The notes under the pieces were generated by a model, which was given only the letters and a program-made list of their open reading frames with translations, was not told where the DNA came from and searched no databases. Below, in pieces: positions 32,801 through 42,377 of a stretch of DNA of 64,000 nucleotides (position 1 is the stretch's first letter; every line of letters begins with the position of its first letter). The translations under genes were made by a program, and so were the position numbers. The stretch covers positions 62,001 to 126,000 of the forward strand of contig JAUCBJ010000648.1 of assembly GCA_032718475.1 (NCBI GenBank), in the 5' to 3' direction. This DNA comes from Nemertoderma westbladi (taxonomy: Eukaryota > Xenacoelomorpha > Nemertodermatida > Nemertodermatidae).

Positions 32801-34514
32801 ACCCGTTTCTAGGAGAAGGATAATACCAGTGTGTTATACTGACGACGGCGAAAGCCAAGCTTCCCAAGAAGAGGACAGCGGGAAAGACACAGCAAAATCT
32901 TACTATGACAACAAGACCTATAAAGACGTAAGTAAATACAAGTCTCGAACCAGTGACAGGAGAGAACAGGTAACAACAACTCCTCCTACGTCTCCTAAGA
33001 GATTTCACGGAAGAAAGCCCGAAGAAAGAACGAGAGTGCATAACGTTACCCAAGGTAAGGTGAGTAACATCAAACCAAAATGTGCGCTGTGCGACGGGCC
33101 CCACCGTTTGAGTGCGTGTGCTGAATTTCTAAAGAAATCCCTTGTAGACAGACGTACAGTCCTGTGGAATAAGCGGTTATGCTATAATTGCCTCAGATCA
33201 GGACACCAACGGCGAACCTGTTACTCCGACGTAAAGTGTGCAAAGTGTGGCGCGAAACATCACATCTTGTTACACAGTGAGTTCGAACGAGACAACCCGA
33301 GTCAGGTAAGTGAGCCCGAACTACATGTCCAATTCAGTGATGTAAATGACACTGATCAAGAGTCTGAGATGGAAGGATTCTATACTGACGAATTCTCCGA
33401 CGCCAACGAATCCTGTTACCTAATAAATACCTCAGTGTATCGAGCACTTACTTATGAAAAGGACACCGACAATGAGTTCCCCCCAACTACTTTTGCCAGA
33501 CAACCATCTTGGAAAGCTCCAACTTCCAACGTAGGAATCAGAGAATTTCCTGTAGTGCAGGTAAGCGTTCATGGTCCTAACAAAAGTTACATAGTGAATG
33601 CCCTCCTTGACTCCGGCAGCACAGGAACATTCATCGATCAAGAACTAGCCGAAGATATCTTTGCTGGACAACCCAAATTCCGGACTAAATTGAATATGTT
33701 AGGAATTATGCAGGTTTGGAAATCTACCCTAACGGCAGATTACTATGTAGGTGTGTTGTCCACCCCCCAGGATAAATTAGGAGCACAAGGTATAAGGTCG
33801 GTAAAAATGGTGGCTATAAAGAACTTTGCTACTACCCAAGCAGACCTTTATAATTGGGACGAGGATGAGAGCATCCAACATCTTAAGATACCTCGATTCC
33901 AGACAGATTATCCTGGAGTGCAAATACTCATCGGCCAAAACGCGCATGAGGCGCTCGAGACATTGGAGAAACGGCCTGCTCAACCGCAGCCACTACAAAC
34001 CTATGCGGTAAGAACTAGAGTAGGTTGGTACTTCACTGGCCCTTCCCGTAGAACTCTCAAAGAGAGATTACCTCAACAACAGGTATACCAAGTAAAGGAA
34101 TGGGAAGTGGAGAGCAGTGATGTGTACGATCCAACTGAGGGAACACCATACTCCTCAGATAATGACGATATTAACTCCAATGTAGATCAATGGAGACATT
34201 GCCTTGGGACGATTAATCCAGCCGACATCGCTTCCAGAGGAGCAACTCCTCAAGAACTGATAGATACTCCAGGCTGGTTAGGTGGATCCGACTTCTTAAG
34301 TAAAGAAGAAGAAGAATGGCCTCCTCATCTTACCCCGGTGAAGATTAGACAGGCCAAGGGAGCGGAGAAAGTAACACAACAACTCAATCGCCCAGCTAGT
34401 CGTTTATGTTTACTGGAAAGAGATCGAAAACTGTCCGGAAACTATGGAAGGCAAGATACTCTTCCTACGACCACTTCCCCAATCCGACAAATATCTAGGG
34501 ACTCCATAACGTAA
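29802..34514 (+). CDS. gag-pro: Element C gag-protease polyprotein, pol deleted
   Basis: 1570 codons from ATG 29802 without a stop. Domains: N-terminal acidic region, Ala/Glu/Arg coiled coil with a repeat (about residues 400-475), DUF1759-like region (about 795-960, with FLIKCLEGPPK and FIGHPEG), zinc knuckles near 33080 (CALCDGPH), 33180 (CYNCLRSGHQRRTC) and 33239 (CAKCGAKHH), and a retropepsin-like LLDSGST site near residue 1270. Around 34184 the frame jumps to the end of an RNase H-like region (QWRHC, NPADIASRG). RT and most of RNase H are missing, yet the frame is kept. No integrase follows. It can supply Gag and protease but not its own RT or integrase. Confidence 0.9.
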   Translation: MSDTQQNLSDSLIDTTICDTDRNVEQLRKEFSSPPTERKVIPPVVVSDPKLIQHRRSIIGTRAQVKRNQEAAVPQQQQPSQETCSQRSDSSSSSDTVELTPERGLQMAAKAYSDPLLTLPAAVLTTILIAVEEHQADWARSKRATQDNYAGYAREELMSIVESQWNFPGPGLPLDLSEATWEDIHRMGVTKDTMDPAVWKRSAAGYVQGFFGSLERLEEQLFRQPQGPQEQEELLYQVRERTLRIRLILSAFEETSKRRQDTSLQVAVKTWFQRVGLKVQETDQWKSQLSERLTYEEPTDATLSQVEGEETAERPRMRDAIDIYLSDYQRFLGDEELRRRLSGLSPNSEGTQRVLDSIDAEMLAANQAEFDEKLRLTRVQEEQIKKKRIEDRKAAAVTEAMAKVEAERKAAAAEAEVERKAAAAEAEAERKAAAAEAEVERKAAAAEAEAERKAAAAEAEAERKAAKAVAEAERRASEETTQLELENLQETQDNINKQLTASHMQMMRRSTPKRQGYMSSEESETTDPEGGGNRSSLSRRRKTSYRYKLPDLPPAVRRQLASTDLSRIEPTDQIIKVKKLPTIVDEPEIIRPVVTKGTPVLETPVLPELNSKFPLHSTTLPVPGRTVHENIPVLEAEREIKDLSPVVPRQPATMLATPASAVEWVEEGRWGMNLLLGQMQETVHQLKGTVREGRAELQEVQQSIALEHDKLVNIQKAIPIPPVTLCQPVRSEVLHAQVVEPTRIYTASEVETPIANPIKGDYKPVVNDIPYRPDNDPRNLYTDNSILNNTMAQESFTRQMARTEARQAVKVGEIVKFNGDEMKWLPFNEYYKDSIQNSVLSNGEKLRFLIKCLEGPPKLMALKFIGHPEGLRQVWDTLNIRYGNKDNIAKYLYAKLVAPRNFLSSGIIEFLDEIQEICRQLDWLGKSHEYQSSMVIGAVVSTLPKGGVCTRWDKKVLYMNEQQRRSPTMADLMSFLDSEVKLQLIKQSREKTSENKVSEKPVSRRRIIPVCYTDDGESQASQEEDSGKDTAKSYYDNKTYKDVSKYKSRTSDRREQVTTTPPTSPKRFHGRKPEERTRVHNVTQGKVSNIKPKCALCDGPHRLSACAEFLKKSLVDRRTVLWNKRLCYNCLRSGHQRRTCYSDVKCAKCGAKHHILLHSEFERDNPSQVSEPELHVQFSDVNDTDQESEMEGFYTDEFSDANESCYLINTSVYRALTYEKDTDNEFPPTTFARQPSWKAPTSNVGIREFPVVQVSVHGPNKSYIVNALLDSGSTGTFIDQELAEDIFAGQPKFRTKLNMLGIMQVWKSTLTADYYVGVLSTPQDKLGAQGIRSVKMVAIKNFATTQADLYNWDEDESIQHLKIPRFQTDYPGVQILIGQNAHEALETLEKRPAQPQPLQTYAVRTRVGWYFTGPSRRTLKERLPQQQVYQVKEWEVESSDVYDPTEGTPYSSDNDDINSNVDQWRHCLGTINPADIASRGATPQELIDTPGWLGGSDFLSKEEEEWPPHLTPVKIRQAKGAEKVTQQLNRPASRLCLLERDRKLSGNYGRQDTLPTTTSPIRQISRDSIT
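31015..31210 (+). repeat. Coding repeat in gag C coiled coil
   Basis: Six to seven 30-bp units encoding ERKAAAAEAE/V; almost identical DNA, so a recent expansion. Confidence 0.9.
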
Positions 34515-36150
34515 TAACATATGGAGTGGGCGTGTGACTATATCATTTTATATTTGTTTGTATTTTATATTTATGTATGTATTATTATGTAATTTTATTA
34601 TAATCGTTTTTCTTTAATTTTATTTAGTAGAATGTTATTTTAGTGATTATTTAGTAGATTAGTGCAATATATTAGTGTTTATTACGTACGTAATTACTTA
34701 TAATATACATTTAGTGCGACGGCGAGAAAATAATTATTTTTCTCTTTCCTTACTGTCCGTATCATATTATAAATACGTGACTACAGTAAGATGAAATGTC
34801 CGTACTTATTAAAGTACAATAAAGCCACTACTATATTCAATGTATTATTGGTAGGCAGAGTATTAGGAATGCAAAGTTCAGATCCTCGTGTCTCGGCTAA
34901 ACCAAGTTCTGGGTAGACCTTGGAAACGACTTGCCTCTTCACACTGACATTGCTTCGTGCGATATTGCTCTTCTACCTTATATTAAATAATGCATATAGT
35001 AGCGTGATGTCCATATAACAGTAGCGTAAAACGCAAATAAATCTGTTAAACCTTTTGACCATCTGTAATTCTAGTCGATTAAGATATCGCGGCACCCACC
35101 GATATACTTGAAAGACAAATTCTAGAATCAGTGGTTAACGTCCCCAGACAAGTTCTGGAATAAATCGGTGCCTATCTTAAATATTAATTTAATATTTATT
35201 AAAATCTGTAAAATTCAGATCCTTTAAAATTTCTAGTCAATTAAGATATCGCAGCACTTACCGATACTCTTAAAAGACAATTTGCATAGAATTAAGGATC
35301 CTCAGTCCCCAGACATGCTCTGGAATAAAAATTGTGTCAATCTTAACATCAAATAATAAAATTCACGGGAATAAATTTAAATTCATATTTTTTAAATGAA
35401 TTTCATAAATTGTCATTTTGCGCAATTTATAACATTCCCAAAATTCCATTAATTAATAGATCACGGGAGCGGAGATTCATCCTATTGAGTGCATTAGAGT
35501 GCGAGAATCTCCAACATATAGTCAATAGCCGATAAAATTAATAAAATCATACATAAAGAGGATATTGACAATTAAAGAATTATTATTAAATAGCATCCCA
35601 GATCTGTATGCATGAGAATTACCCTAATTCTACCGCTAGCATTCCATAATGTCACCATAGCAACACCCACGCTAGAATTATAAGCAAGTTAAAAGAACAA
35701 TAGAAAGCTTGTCCCATTGCATAGCATAGAGAATACATAGCACACTGTTAGTATCCAAGGATACACAGTAATAACGTGACATTCTGGAAGGCACTGACTA
35801 ACGGACAAATGGCCTGTATGTGTACAATTGGTGACAGTTGTGTGGAATTTGTGCGTTTATAGGTGAATGTTACTGCTAAAGTATGTTTACAGTAGCTAGT
35901 CGCAATTGTGAAAGTAACCCAACTCTCCTATAGAAAGAACCTAAAGTGGATTCAAGCCTTTGGGACGGACAGTGGAGTGACTTGTGCCGGTTATCGTTGT
36001 CGTGCTGTTGCTACATGTTGGCGTAAACACCGCGACAACGGTACATCGGCGCTGAGAATCCCACTGTCCGGGGGCAAAGAGAGGTGGGCAGCGACGTCCG
36101 CTCGCCTAAACATAAACTCATTTCGATATTAATAAACTCAGATAGCAGAT
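34515..36150 (+). other. Non-coding part of element C between pol remnant and accessory frame
   Basis: AT-rich, no supported frame (a 74-codon frame at 35908-36132 has no family features). Two diverged copies of a ~150-bp unit lie at about 35060-35345, each with CTAGTC(A/G)ATTAAGATATCGC and later CCCCAGACA...TCTGGAATAAA. Confidence 0.6.
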
Positions 36151-37649
36151 ATGACGGAGTTGATAGAAGATGATCTTGGTATCAGTGAGCGATATACTCT
36201 ACCTTTACAAGCATTTGTGGATAGCTTGATACGCGGTGAAGCCGATCCGACTATTACGGAGGACGATGGTCGTTATATCGAACCGCCGATGTCCCAAGAG
36301 CAACTTACGCGTGAATTGGACTATCGAAAATTCACCGCTCGCTATACGCATCGTAATAGTACGTATATGGACTTCCTAACTACCGGCCATCCTATCGATT
36401 TACATGATACGGACGATGTAGACACCGAAAGGGAAATGGTTCTATTTAAATATCATACCCAGCGTAGTCGTAACGATAAACCGAGAATAGATCACGAAAA
36501 TTCTATTCGTAACAGACTGGGAAGACGAACCAATATGCCTAGAATCTAAAGAGATTCAGCCTATCGCGCCCGGAACAGCGACAACGATTACATCCTAGAA
36601 TGGTATCAAGGTCCACAGTGTCTCACTGCGTACGATTATCGACATGCCAACTATGTTTCTAGGCAACGTTGTCGGTTATGCGCATCGAGAGACCATGATA
36701 CGCCCATGGACACAAACGTCCGCTGTTCCTATTTCCACGAACAACCGGTGATGGAAATTTATTGCGCGTATTGCAGACTCAATAACTTGCACATTTTTGC
36801 GGTTTGCCCTCAATTTATGACTCAATCTCACCATTGTCAACTAAAGGGACACGCCAGTTTCGATTGCCCTTTTAATCACGATTTGGAAAGCGTAGATGAA
36901 ATGATCACACTACGTTACATCAGAGCTTGGGAAGCGAACGCTGATTTACATTGTGATTCGCGCCATCGTTATTATCCTGGACGCGCTTACGAAGGAATTT
37001 ATGCGTTCCATCCTTATCTATTCGCTTCTGCCGAACAGAAATCACGCATATCGAGTTACGAACTACGAAGCGCGTCGGAGAATGTATTTCAACCAAATTC
37101 GTACGCAAATTTCTCAGGAGTGTTAATCCTAGCGACCTTCATTCCTATAACTTAATCAATTATATCCGTCAGGATCCGGACTATGGAGACTTATTTGTTA
37201 ACTCACACCCCGAGTTACAGGAAGTGTATCGACGACCTTACGAATACCGAGCCCGTGAACGCGAGTTGGAAAGAACCATTAAACCCAGGAGGTTTCTGAC
37301 TGCCTATGGTCCACCCACGGCTCTCGTTCAGACCACTCGTAAAGGACCCGTCAGAGCGGCTGTCCTAAAACGCGCTCTCAAGGCCGTTAAACCCCTCTCC
37401 CCCGACGTTGATGTCAATCAACCCGGCACTTCGACTGGCGGATACACCGACCATAATCCTACACCCTCTGATGCAATCATATTGCACCCTTCACCCAGGA
37501 GTTATAGCCCTCCTTGTAAAGTGGCTCGCCCAAAGAGAAAAGGACTCTGGCTAGCTTTAAAAAACTGCGTAAACGCCGTCCGCGCAAGAAAGACTAACTG
37601 TTTAGAGTATTTACGTATATTAGAAACTGTGATTTTGTATATTTTATAG
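36151..37649 (+). pseudogene. Element C accessory protein, broken into three pieces
   Basis: Pieces: 36151-36549 (ATG start, ends in TAA at 36547), its in-frame continuation through 36706-37155, and a frame-shifted tail 37224-37649. The middle piece has CX2C...RCSYFH, then CAYCRLNNLHIFAVC (CX2CX5HX4C), then a third site HCQLKGHASFDC where the first Cys is Ser. These line up with the second and third knuckles of B's accessory protein, including the shared C-x-x-FM-x-Q spacer. A helical module and a basic, Pro/Ser-rich tail follow. Position after pol and similarity to B and A mark it as the same accessory family. It is broken now by a stop and a frameshift. Confidence 0.65.
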
Positions 37650-37664
37650 ACTCAAATCCCATTT

Positions 37665-37675
37665 TCTGGGAGCGG
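37665..37675 (+). promoter_or_regulatory. Polypurine tract of element C
   Basis: GGGAGCGG directly before the 3' LTR. The same GGAGCGG core precedes the 3' LTRs of B and A, fitting the plus-strand primer. Confidence 0.7.
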
Positions 37676-38917
37676 TGTAAAAGCTTCTGTGGGATATAAC
37701 TGGCCCTTTTGCTTCGCAATCCAGTTTCCCCCCAGGCACTGGAATACTCTAAAAGGCTCTCTAACTATATATATATTCCCCTCGCCCGCAAGGTACCGTT
37801 ATAGGTGTTTTAACGGACATAAAAGTCATTCTTCTATATACGTGCTTTGGAGGACATGGTAAGGCAAAAAACCCGCAATGCACCAAATACCCTTACACAG
37901 CTTAGCCTGGATGATTCAGATTGCGACATCTAACAGCTGGTTGCTGACATGGAAACGGCCATTGGACACATGGTTCTTTGTTTAGCTTAAGCCAATCAGA
38001 GCGATTTTTTCTGTCGATGTGGAGATATTCGGCCGATCATACTAGGAGTGTTCAGTCTTACTGTTTTGGTGATACTGTTGTGTTGTTGCTATATAGGCCA
38101 GGAACACCGGCTCTAGAGTCAACTCGTTTTCATACTTTAGAAGAAACATTAGTAGGCTTAAGATTATAGAGCGTATAACTGTTATCAACTCACATATCGG
38201 TCCAGTCAAACAGTGTTAACATCTTAACCTACCGTCTTAATGCTATTTACTGTTGTGTTTTGATTGAATATTATTTGGAGAACATTTATAAAGAACCCAA
38301 ATTTCCCAATTTTCTTGATACACTACAGGTTAGAGAGAAGGGTTATATATAGCGATTGCGACTTATATTATTGTGTTTGTAGTGAATTTAATGCTATTTG
38401 ATAAGCACTACATGGGTCCGTTGCTGTTCTCTTTATATATGATAAAATTCATTGACGGTCGGCAAATTAGTGAGCAGTATTGTGTGTTACCGGTAGTGTG
38501 CATGATTGTGACTGATAACTAAGCATTTCCTAAAGAATGCGCCTTATACGTGAATCATAAGCCTTACCGACTTACCGTTGTGATTAGTATAAGTCATATC
38601 TCTGTTTACCTAGATAGAGCGCCACGTCCTAAAGGAACTGTTAATATTTCCCGAAAGTGAATAATATTGGTCAGAAATTATTTATTAACGATCAATCGAA
38701 TAATACAGTAAGCTTACACTGCAATAATAATCTAAGCCCTCAGAATCCAGTCTCCCGGGTATATCCAGCGGGTGAATGGACGCGCACTAGGCTGGCTTCT
38801 GCTAATGTTGTGTTTATTGGTATTAAATATTTGTCATCTTCTAAAGTCTATTTATAAACCAAAAGACATATAAATTTTGGCAGGTTAAACTGCTAAAGGT
38901 CTTCAAAAGCGCGTACA
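37676..38917 (+). repeat. 3' LTR of element C
   Basis: 1242 bp, aligned with 26364-27605; followed by the target duplication GCGGT at 38918-38922. Confidence 0.95.
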
Positions 38918-38922
38918 GCGGT

Positions 38923-39450
38923 TGCCAATACTGCGAGCAGCTAGGCAAGCGACACACCACTCATAAGTTAAGAGGTTGTCGGTTATTTCGCGAGTTAAAC
39001 TCGGAAGAACGACGGCTGCAGATACGGCCATTGGACTCTTGTTGGTGGTGTACGCAACACGGACATGTTCGCAAGGACTGCCCAAATACGGACACCTGTC
39101 CTTTCTGTGGACGCAACCACGACGGCTTGCTCCATACAGACAGCCATACGCCGACCAAACGCTTCACTAGGGAACACCCGGAAGCAGCAGTGAAATGTAA
39201 TACGGCCTACAAGAATTGTGAATCGAGAACGACTCCAACTTTCGTGACGCATATTCGGGATTGTTTTCCGGAGCAGTCCGGGTCTTCTGACGAAGAAACC
39301 GAAGATGATGACGCGTACTCAGTCGGAGACGAACAACCATCGATCGCGCTTCTGACGACTGACCAACTAAAAGGTTTCAGCATAATTCCTATTAAGATTA
39401 CTGGCACCAAAGGGAGCAAAAGGATCTACGCTATCCTGGATTTAGCCTAA
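38923..39450 (+). CDS. pol: Element B zinc knuckles and start of protease, ends at a stop
   Basis: Continues B gag after the C insertion. Cys/His sites: CQYCEQLGKRHTTH near 38925, CWWCTQHGHVRKDC (CX2CX4HX4C) near 39039 and CPFCGRNHDGLLH near 39099, then acidic linker and the strand leading to the protease. At the active-site position the codons read L-D-L-A followed by TAA (39448-39450), where A has LDTAS. Both the substitution and the stop would inactivate the protease. The frame continues unbroken after the stop. Confidence 0.8.
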   Translation, partial: CQYCEQLGKRHTTHKLRGCRLFRELNSEERRLQIRPLDSCWWCTQHGHVRKDCPNTDTCPFCGRNHDGLLHTDSHTPTKRFTREHPEAAVKCNTAYKNCESRTTPTFVTHIRDCFPEQSGSSDEETEDDDAYSVGDEQPSIALLTTDQLKGFSIIPIKITGTKGSKRIYAILDLA

Positions 39451-40938
39451 TCTCATAGCTATGTGGATGAGAAGGTAGCTGATGTCGTGACGGATCTCCG
39501 ACAAGGTAAGAACGTCAGTTACACCGTAAGTAGTATGCATGGACAACGTGCAATACCAGTGACACGAGTTAAGTTAAACTTAGACACTCTTCTTCCGAAA
39601 TCGCAACACAGCGAAAAGGAGAGGTCTTTGTTACCCTTCAAGGATTTGACTTTTGCGGCCACCAAGGACTTTAGTAACCTACTGGGTCCAGTGCCGGAAC
39701 AATCCTTAGAGGATCGTAAGTATTTCAGACACCTTGGTGTACCTGAATGTCCTGTCAATTATAGATCGGTAGCAATGCTGATCGGGACAGATCAATTCAA
39801 TCTACATCAAGTGTGGGAAACCAGACCATCGGTAGTCGTAGCAGGAAATGCATACGCCTGTAGAACGCCGATAGGTTGGTTTACTCGAGCGCCTGTGCGC
39901 ACACTAGATATAAGTGACGAAGAGGATGATGTACAAAGTACATGTAGTTTATTAACTACAACTTCGATTCATTCCTTTTCACCTGACATAGACTATACTA
40001 CACTACGTTCGACAAAACACGACAACGTGACAAGTACGACGTGTGTAGCAAATACGGTAAGTCATAGAAAGCAGCGCCACAACATTAGTATAGAGTGTGA
40101 GAAGAAGACGAGTCAGGCAGAGGTTCCATCGACGACAGATGATAACGCCGGAAGGCTTGCGAGTCTACCTCAACCAATAACGTTAACGATGCCCGTCGAT
40201 GTCGATGTCGACACATTAAAGAATTATCAAGTGGAACAAGCTGCACTAGACAAAGAATTAACAGAGAAAACTATCAGGTGGTTAGAACAAGATACAGCAG
40301 AACCCGGTAGTTACGAACCATGTATGTCGGAACAAGAGAAACAATCTTTGAAGATCATGGAAGATACTATCCGCCAGACGAAAGACGGACATTATGAGGT
40401 AGGGATGCTATGGTGTAACCAACGTCCTAAACTTATAAATAACTATCCGCTAGCCTTAAGACGTTTACACTCAATACGACAACGTCTATTAAAGGACGAG
40501 AAAGCCCATCTGCAGTATAATACTCAGATGGAGACGTATTTAACGAAGGGATACGCTATCAGAATGACTAACCCAGAGATTGTGACTGACCAGACATACT
40601 ACTTGCCACATCACTACGTGAGACACCCCGATAAACCAGACAAAGTACGTGTAGTCAATGACTGCGCGGCTCTGTTTGAGGGAATGTCCCTCAATAGTGA
40701 GTTGATGGATGGACCAAACATGAATAATTATCTCATGGGGGTGATTATGCGCTTCCGTCAGCGTCAAGTAGCCTTTACTTGTGACGTCAAAGCTATGTTT
40801 CACCAAGTGCGAGCGTTAGAGCGAGACAGAGACAGTTTGAGGTTCCTCTGGTACCCGGAAGGAGACTTAAGTCTACCACCGGCGACTTACCAAATGCAAG
40901 TTCGCGTTTTCGGTGCCAGGGACAGCCCAAATTGTACT
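39451..40938 (+). CDS. pol: Element B protease end and N-terminal half of reverse transcriptase, 3' deleted
   Basis: Same frame as the preceding piece. Protease C-terminal and linker sequence, then RT blocks YYLPHHYV, KVRVVNDCAA, FTCDVKAMFHQV (first catalytic Asp), FLWYPEGD and FGARDSPN. Directly after, about 40938, the match to A's pol stops: the catalytic DD block, RNase H and integrase, about 3 kb, are absent and accessory sequence begins. The frame then runs out at TGA 40996. B cannot encode its own RT or integrase. Confidence 0.85.
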
Positions 40939-40994
40939 ATGTCGCGAGCCTACCTTACCATTGGACGTCACACGATCAAACTCCAGCTAAGGAG

Positions 40995-42353
40995 ATGACA
41001 CCGGAAGTTTTCGAAAGCATAAACTTTGCTCAAAATGTTATTCAGAGACTACAGATTGCATCCCCGGAGAGGACAAGAGAAATGCAACCATATAGTACTT
41101 CGACTACGAAACCATTGAGTACGACACTCAATTTTCCTATTAGTATACCAGTCCGACAGGATACGACGTACGAAATACCCATCGTGGATCATCCAGAAAT
41201 TATTTCATCAAACTTGGAGTTTCTTCCTGCAGTTGTTTTTAGCGATATGGGTAAGATATGTGATTTACGTAGACATATTACTCAAAAGGTCGTGTATAAC
41301 GTTCCACCTCATATTCAAGACTTTAGGGAACTGGATAGAGCTGGTGCTGATATAGCTCCGAGTAATTTGAAAGGATATTTAACCAGAACGATTCGTTTAT
41401 GGATTGGAACTGGAACCTTCGAGTCAGATACAGATATTGCCACGAATTGGCAAGGTAAGGTTATTCGTTTCGAAGATGATAAGGACATAGAGAAGATTTG
41501 GCAACCTTCGGAAGAATTGTTGGACGAATGGAATAGAACGTTTAGATCGTTTCAGGAAAATGGTTACATGTTTTACGATAACGAGGGCGGCAGTCATCAA
41601 CAGAGTTTGACTTCTAAGACTATACAAATTAGAGCGACGGACGGAGTCTTGCACATTTTCAGTAGACAGAGGAGCGACAAACGAATGCCGATACCTCCAG
41701 CAAATACAAAGCGACACCATCTCATCACTGACATAGTAAAGAAGATGGACCAAGCTTTTAATATCGATGCTAGAATGCTACCGAAGATGGTAAGAAATAT
41801 GATTTTAGATAACACTGTTGTAAAGATTGGATCAGGAGTAAGAGAGGACTTAATTAGCGACTTCGCCGGCATGACGAACAGCGATGACCGACTACCGACA
41901 CCTTACGTCGACACTCGACCTCTTATTCTGTGGTCTATAGAACAAGGATATTTTCGTGAGTATAATACTCAGAAGACCGGATCTGGATACATTTCCTACC
42001 TGTTATTCAATTGGGATTATAAGGAAAGTAAGAGAACCAAGTATATTGAGACTTATGGAGAAGGTGATACTCCAGATATGAGTGAGTTTGAATCACAGCT
42101 CAAATGGAGAGGATGCGTGTATTGGGCTATTACGTCACCTCCAAGAGCGGTCCTACAATATTATTTAGCAATAGAGTTGTCAGTGAATGTTTGCTTAATC
42201 GCCGACATTGTGTCTCAGACTCTTAAAAGACATCCACTTTGTCTCGGAGAAGATCATACGTTCTACATGGAAGGGAGAATTCATACCGACGTGTTTAGAC
42301 GATTTCTTGAACCCTTCTACAACTCCGACGCTCAGTGCAATGCCTTTACTTGA
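40995..42353 (+). CDS. Element B accessory protein, part 1: DEDD 3'-5' exonuclease-like domain
   Basis: Frame open from the deletion junction (about 40938); first ATG 40995. An N-terminal region of unknown type is followed by a stretch reading like a DnaQ/WRN-type 3'-5' exonuclease. Motif I FYDNEG (Asp and Glu near 41577-41585) is followed by TIQIRATDGVLHIF. Motif II is VVKIGSGVREDL (Asp near 41847), then VDTRPLIL. A motif III-like region has VYWAIT...YYLAI near 42118-42170, where the usual last Asp seems to be Thr. Length and order of motifs fit the fold; loss of the last acid may mean an altered or inactive site. Ends at TGA 42351-42353, after which the same frame continues. The call rests on motif pattern only. 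Confidence 0.5.
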   Translation: MTPEVFESINFAQNVIQRLQIASPERTREMQPYSTSTTKPLSTTLNFPISIPVRQDTTYEIPIVDHPEIISSNLEFLPAVVFSDMGKICDLRRHITQKVVYNVPPHIQDFRELDRAGADIAPSNLKGYLTRTIRLWIGTGTFESDTDIATNWQGKVIRFEDDKDIEKIWQPSEELLDEWNRTFRSFQENGYMFYDNEGGSHQQSLTSKTIQIRATDGVLHIFSRQRSDKRMPIPPANTKRHHLITDIVKKMDQAFNIDARMLPKMVRNMILDNTVVKIGSGVREDLISDFAGMTNSDDRLPTPYVDTRPLILWSIEQGYFREYNTQKTGSGYISYLLFNWDYKESKRTKYIETYGEGDTPDMSEFESQLKWRGCVYWAITSPPRAVLQYYLAIELSVNVCLIADIVSQTLKRHPLCLGEDHTFYMEGRIHTDVFRRFLEPFYNSDAQCNAFT

Positions 42354-42377
42354 GCAGGATTTAGTATATTTCGAGAC

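Larger units (their letters stand above)
26364..38917 (+). mobile_element. BEL/Pao LTR retrotransposon C, innermost
   Basis: Two 1242-bp LTRs (26364-27605, 37676-38917) with TG...CA ends and a 5-bp duplication. Internal: 2.2-kb leader, one long gag-protease frame (29802-34514) lacking RT and integrase, 1.6 kb without genes, then a broken accessory frame (36151-37649). Being inside B, which is inside A, it is the youngest insertion. Total 12,554 bp. Confidence 0.92.

Noticed and set aside
35908-36132. 74-codon frame in element C
   Set aside because: No family features, lies in a non-coding stretch, not shared with A or B.
40995-40998. ATGA stop-start overlap between RT frame and accessory frame in B as coupled translation
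   Set aside because: The overlap lies just after a deletion junction that cut RT, so it is probably chance.
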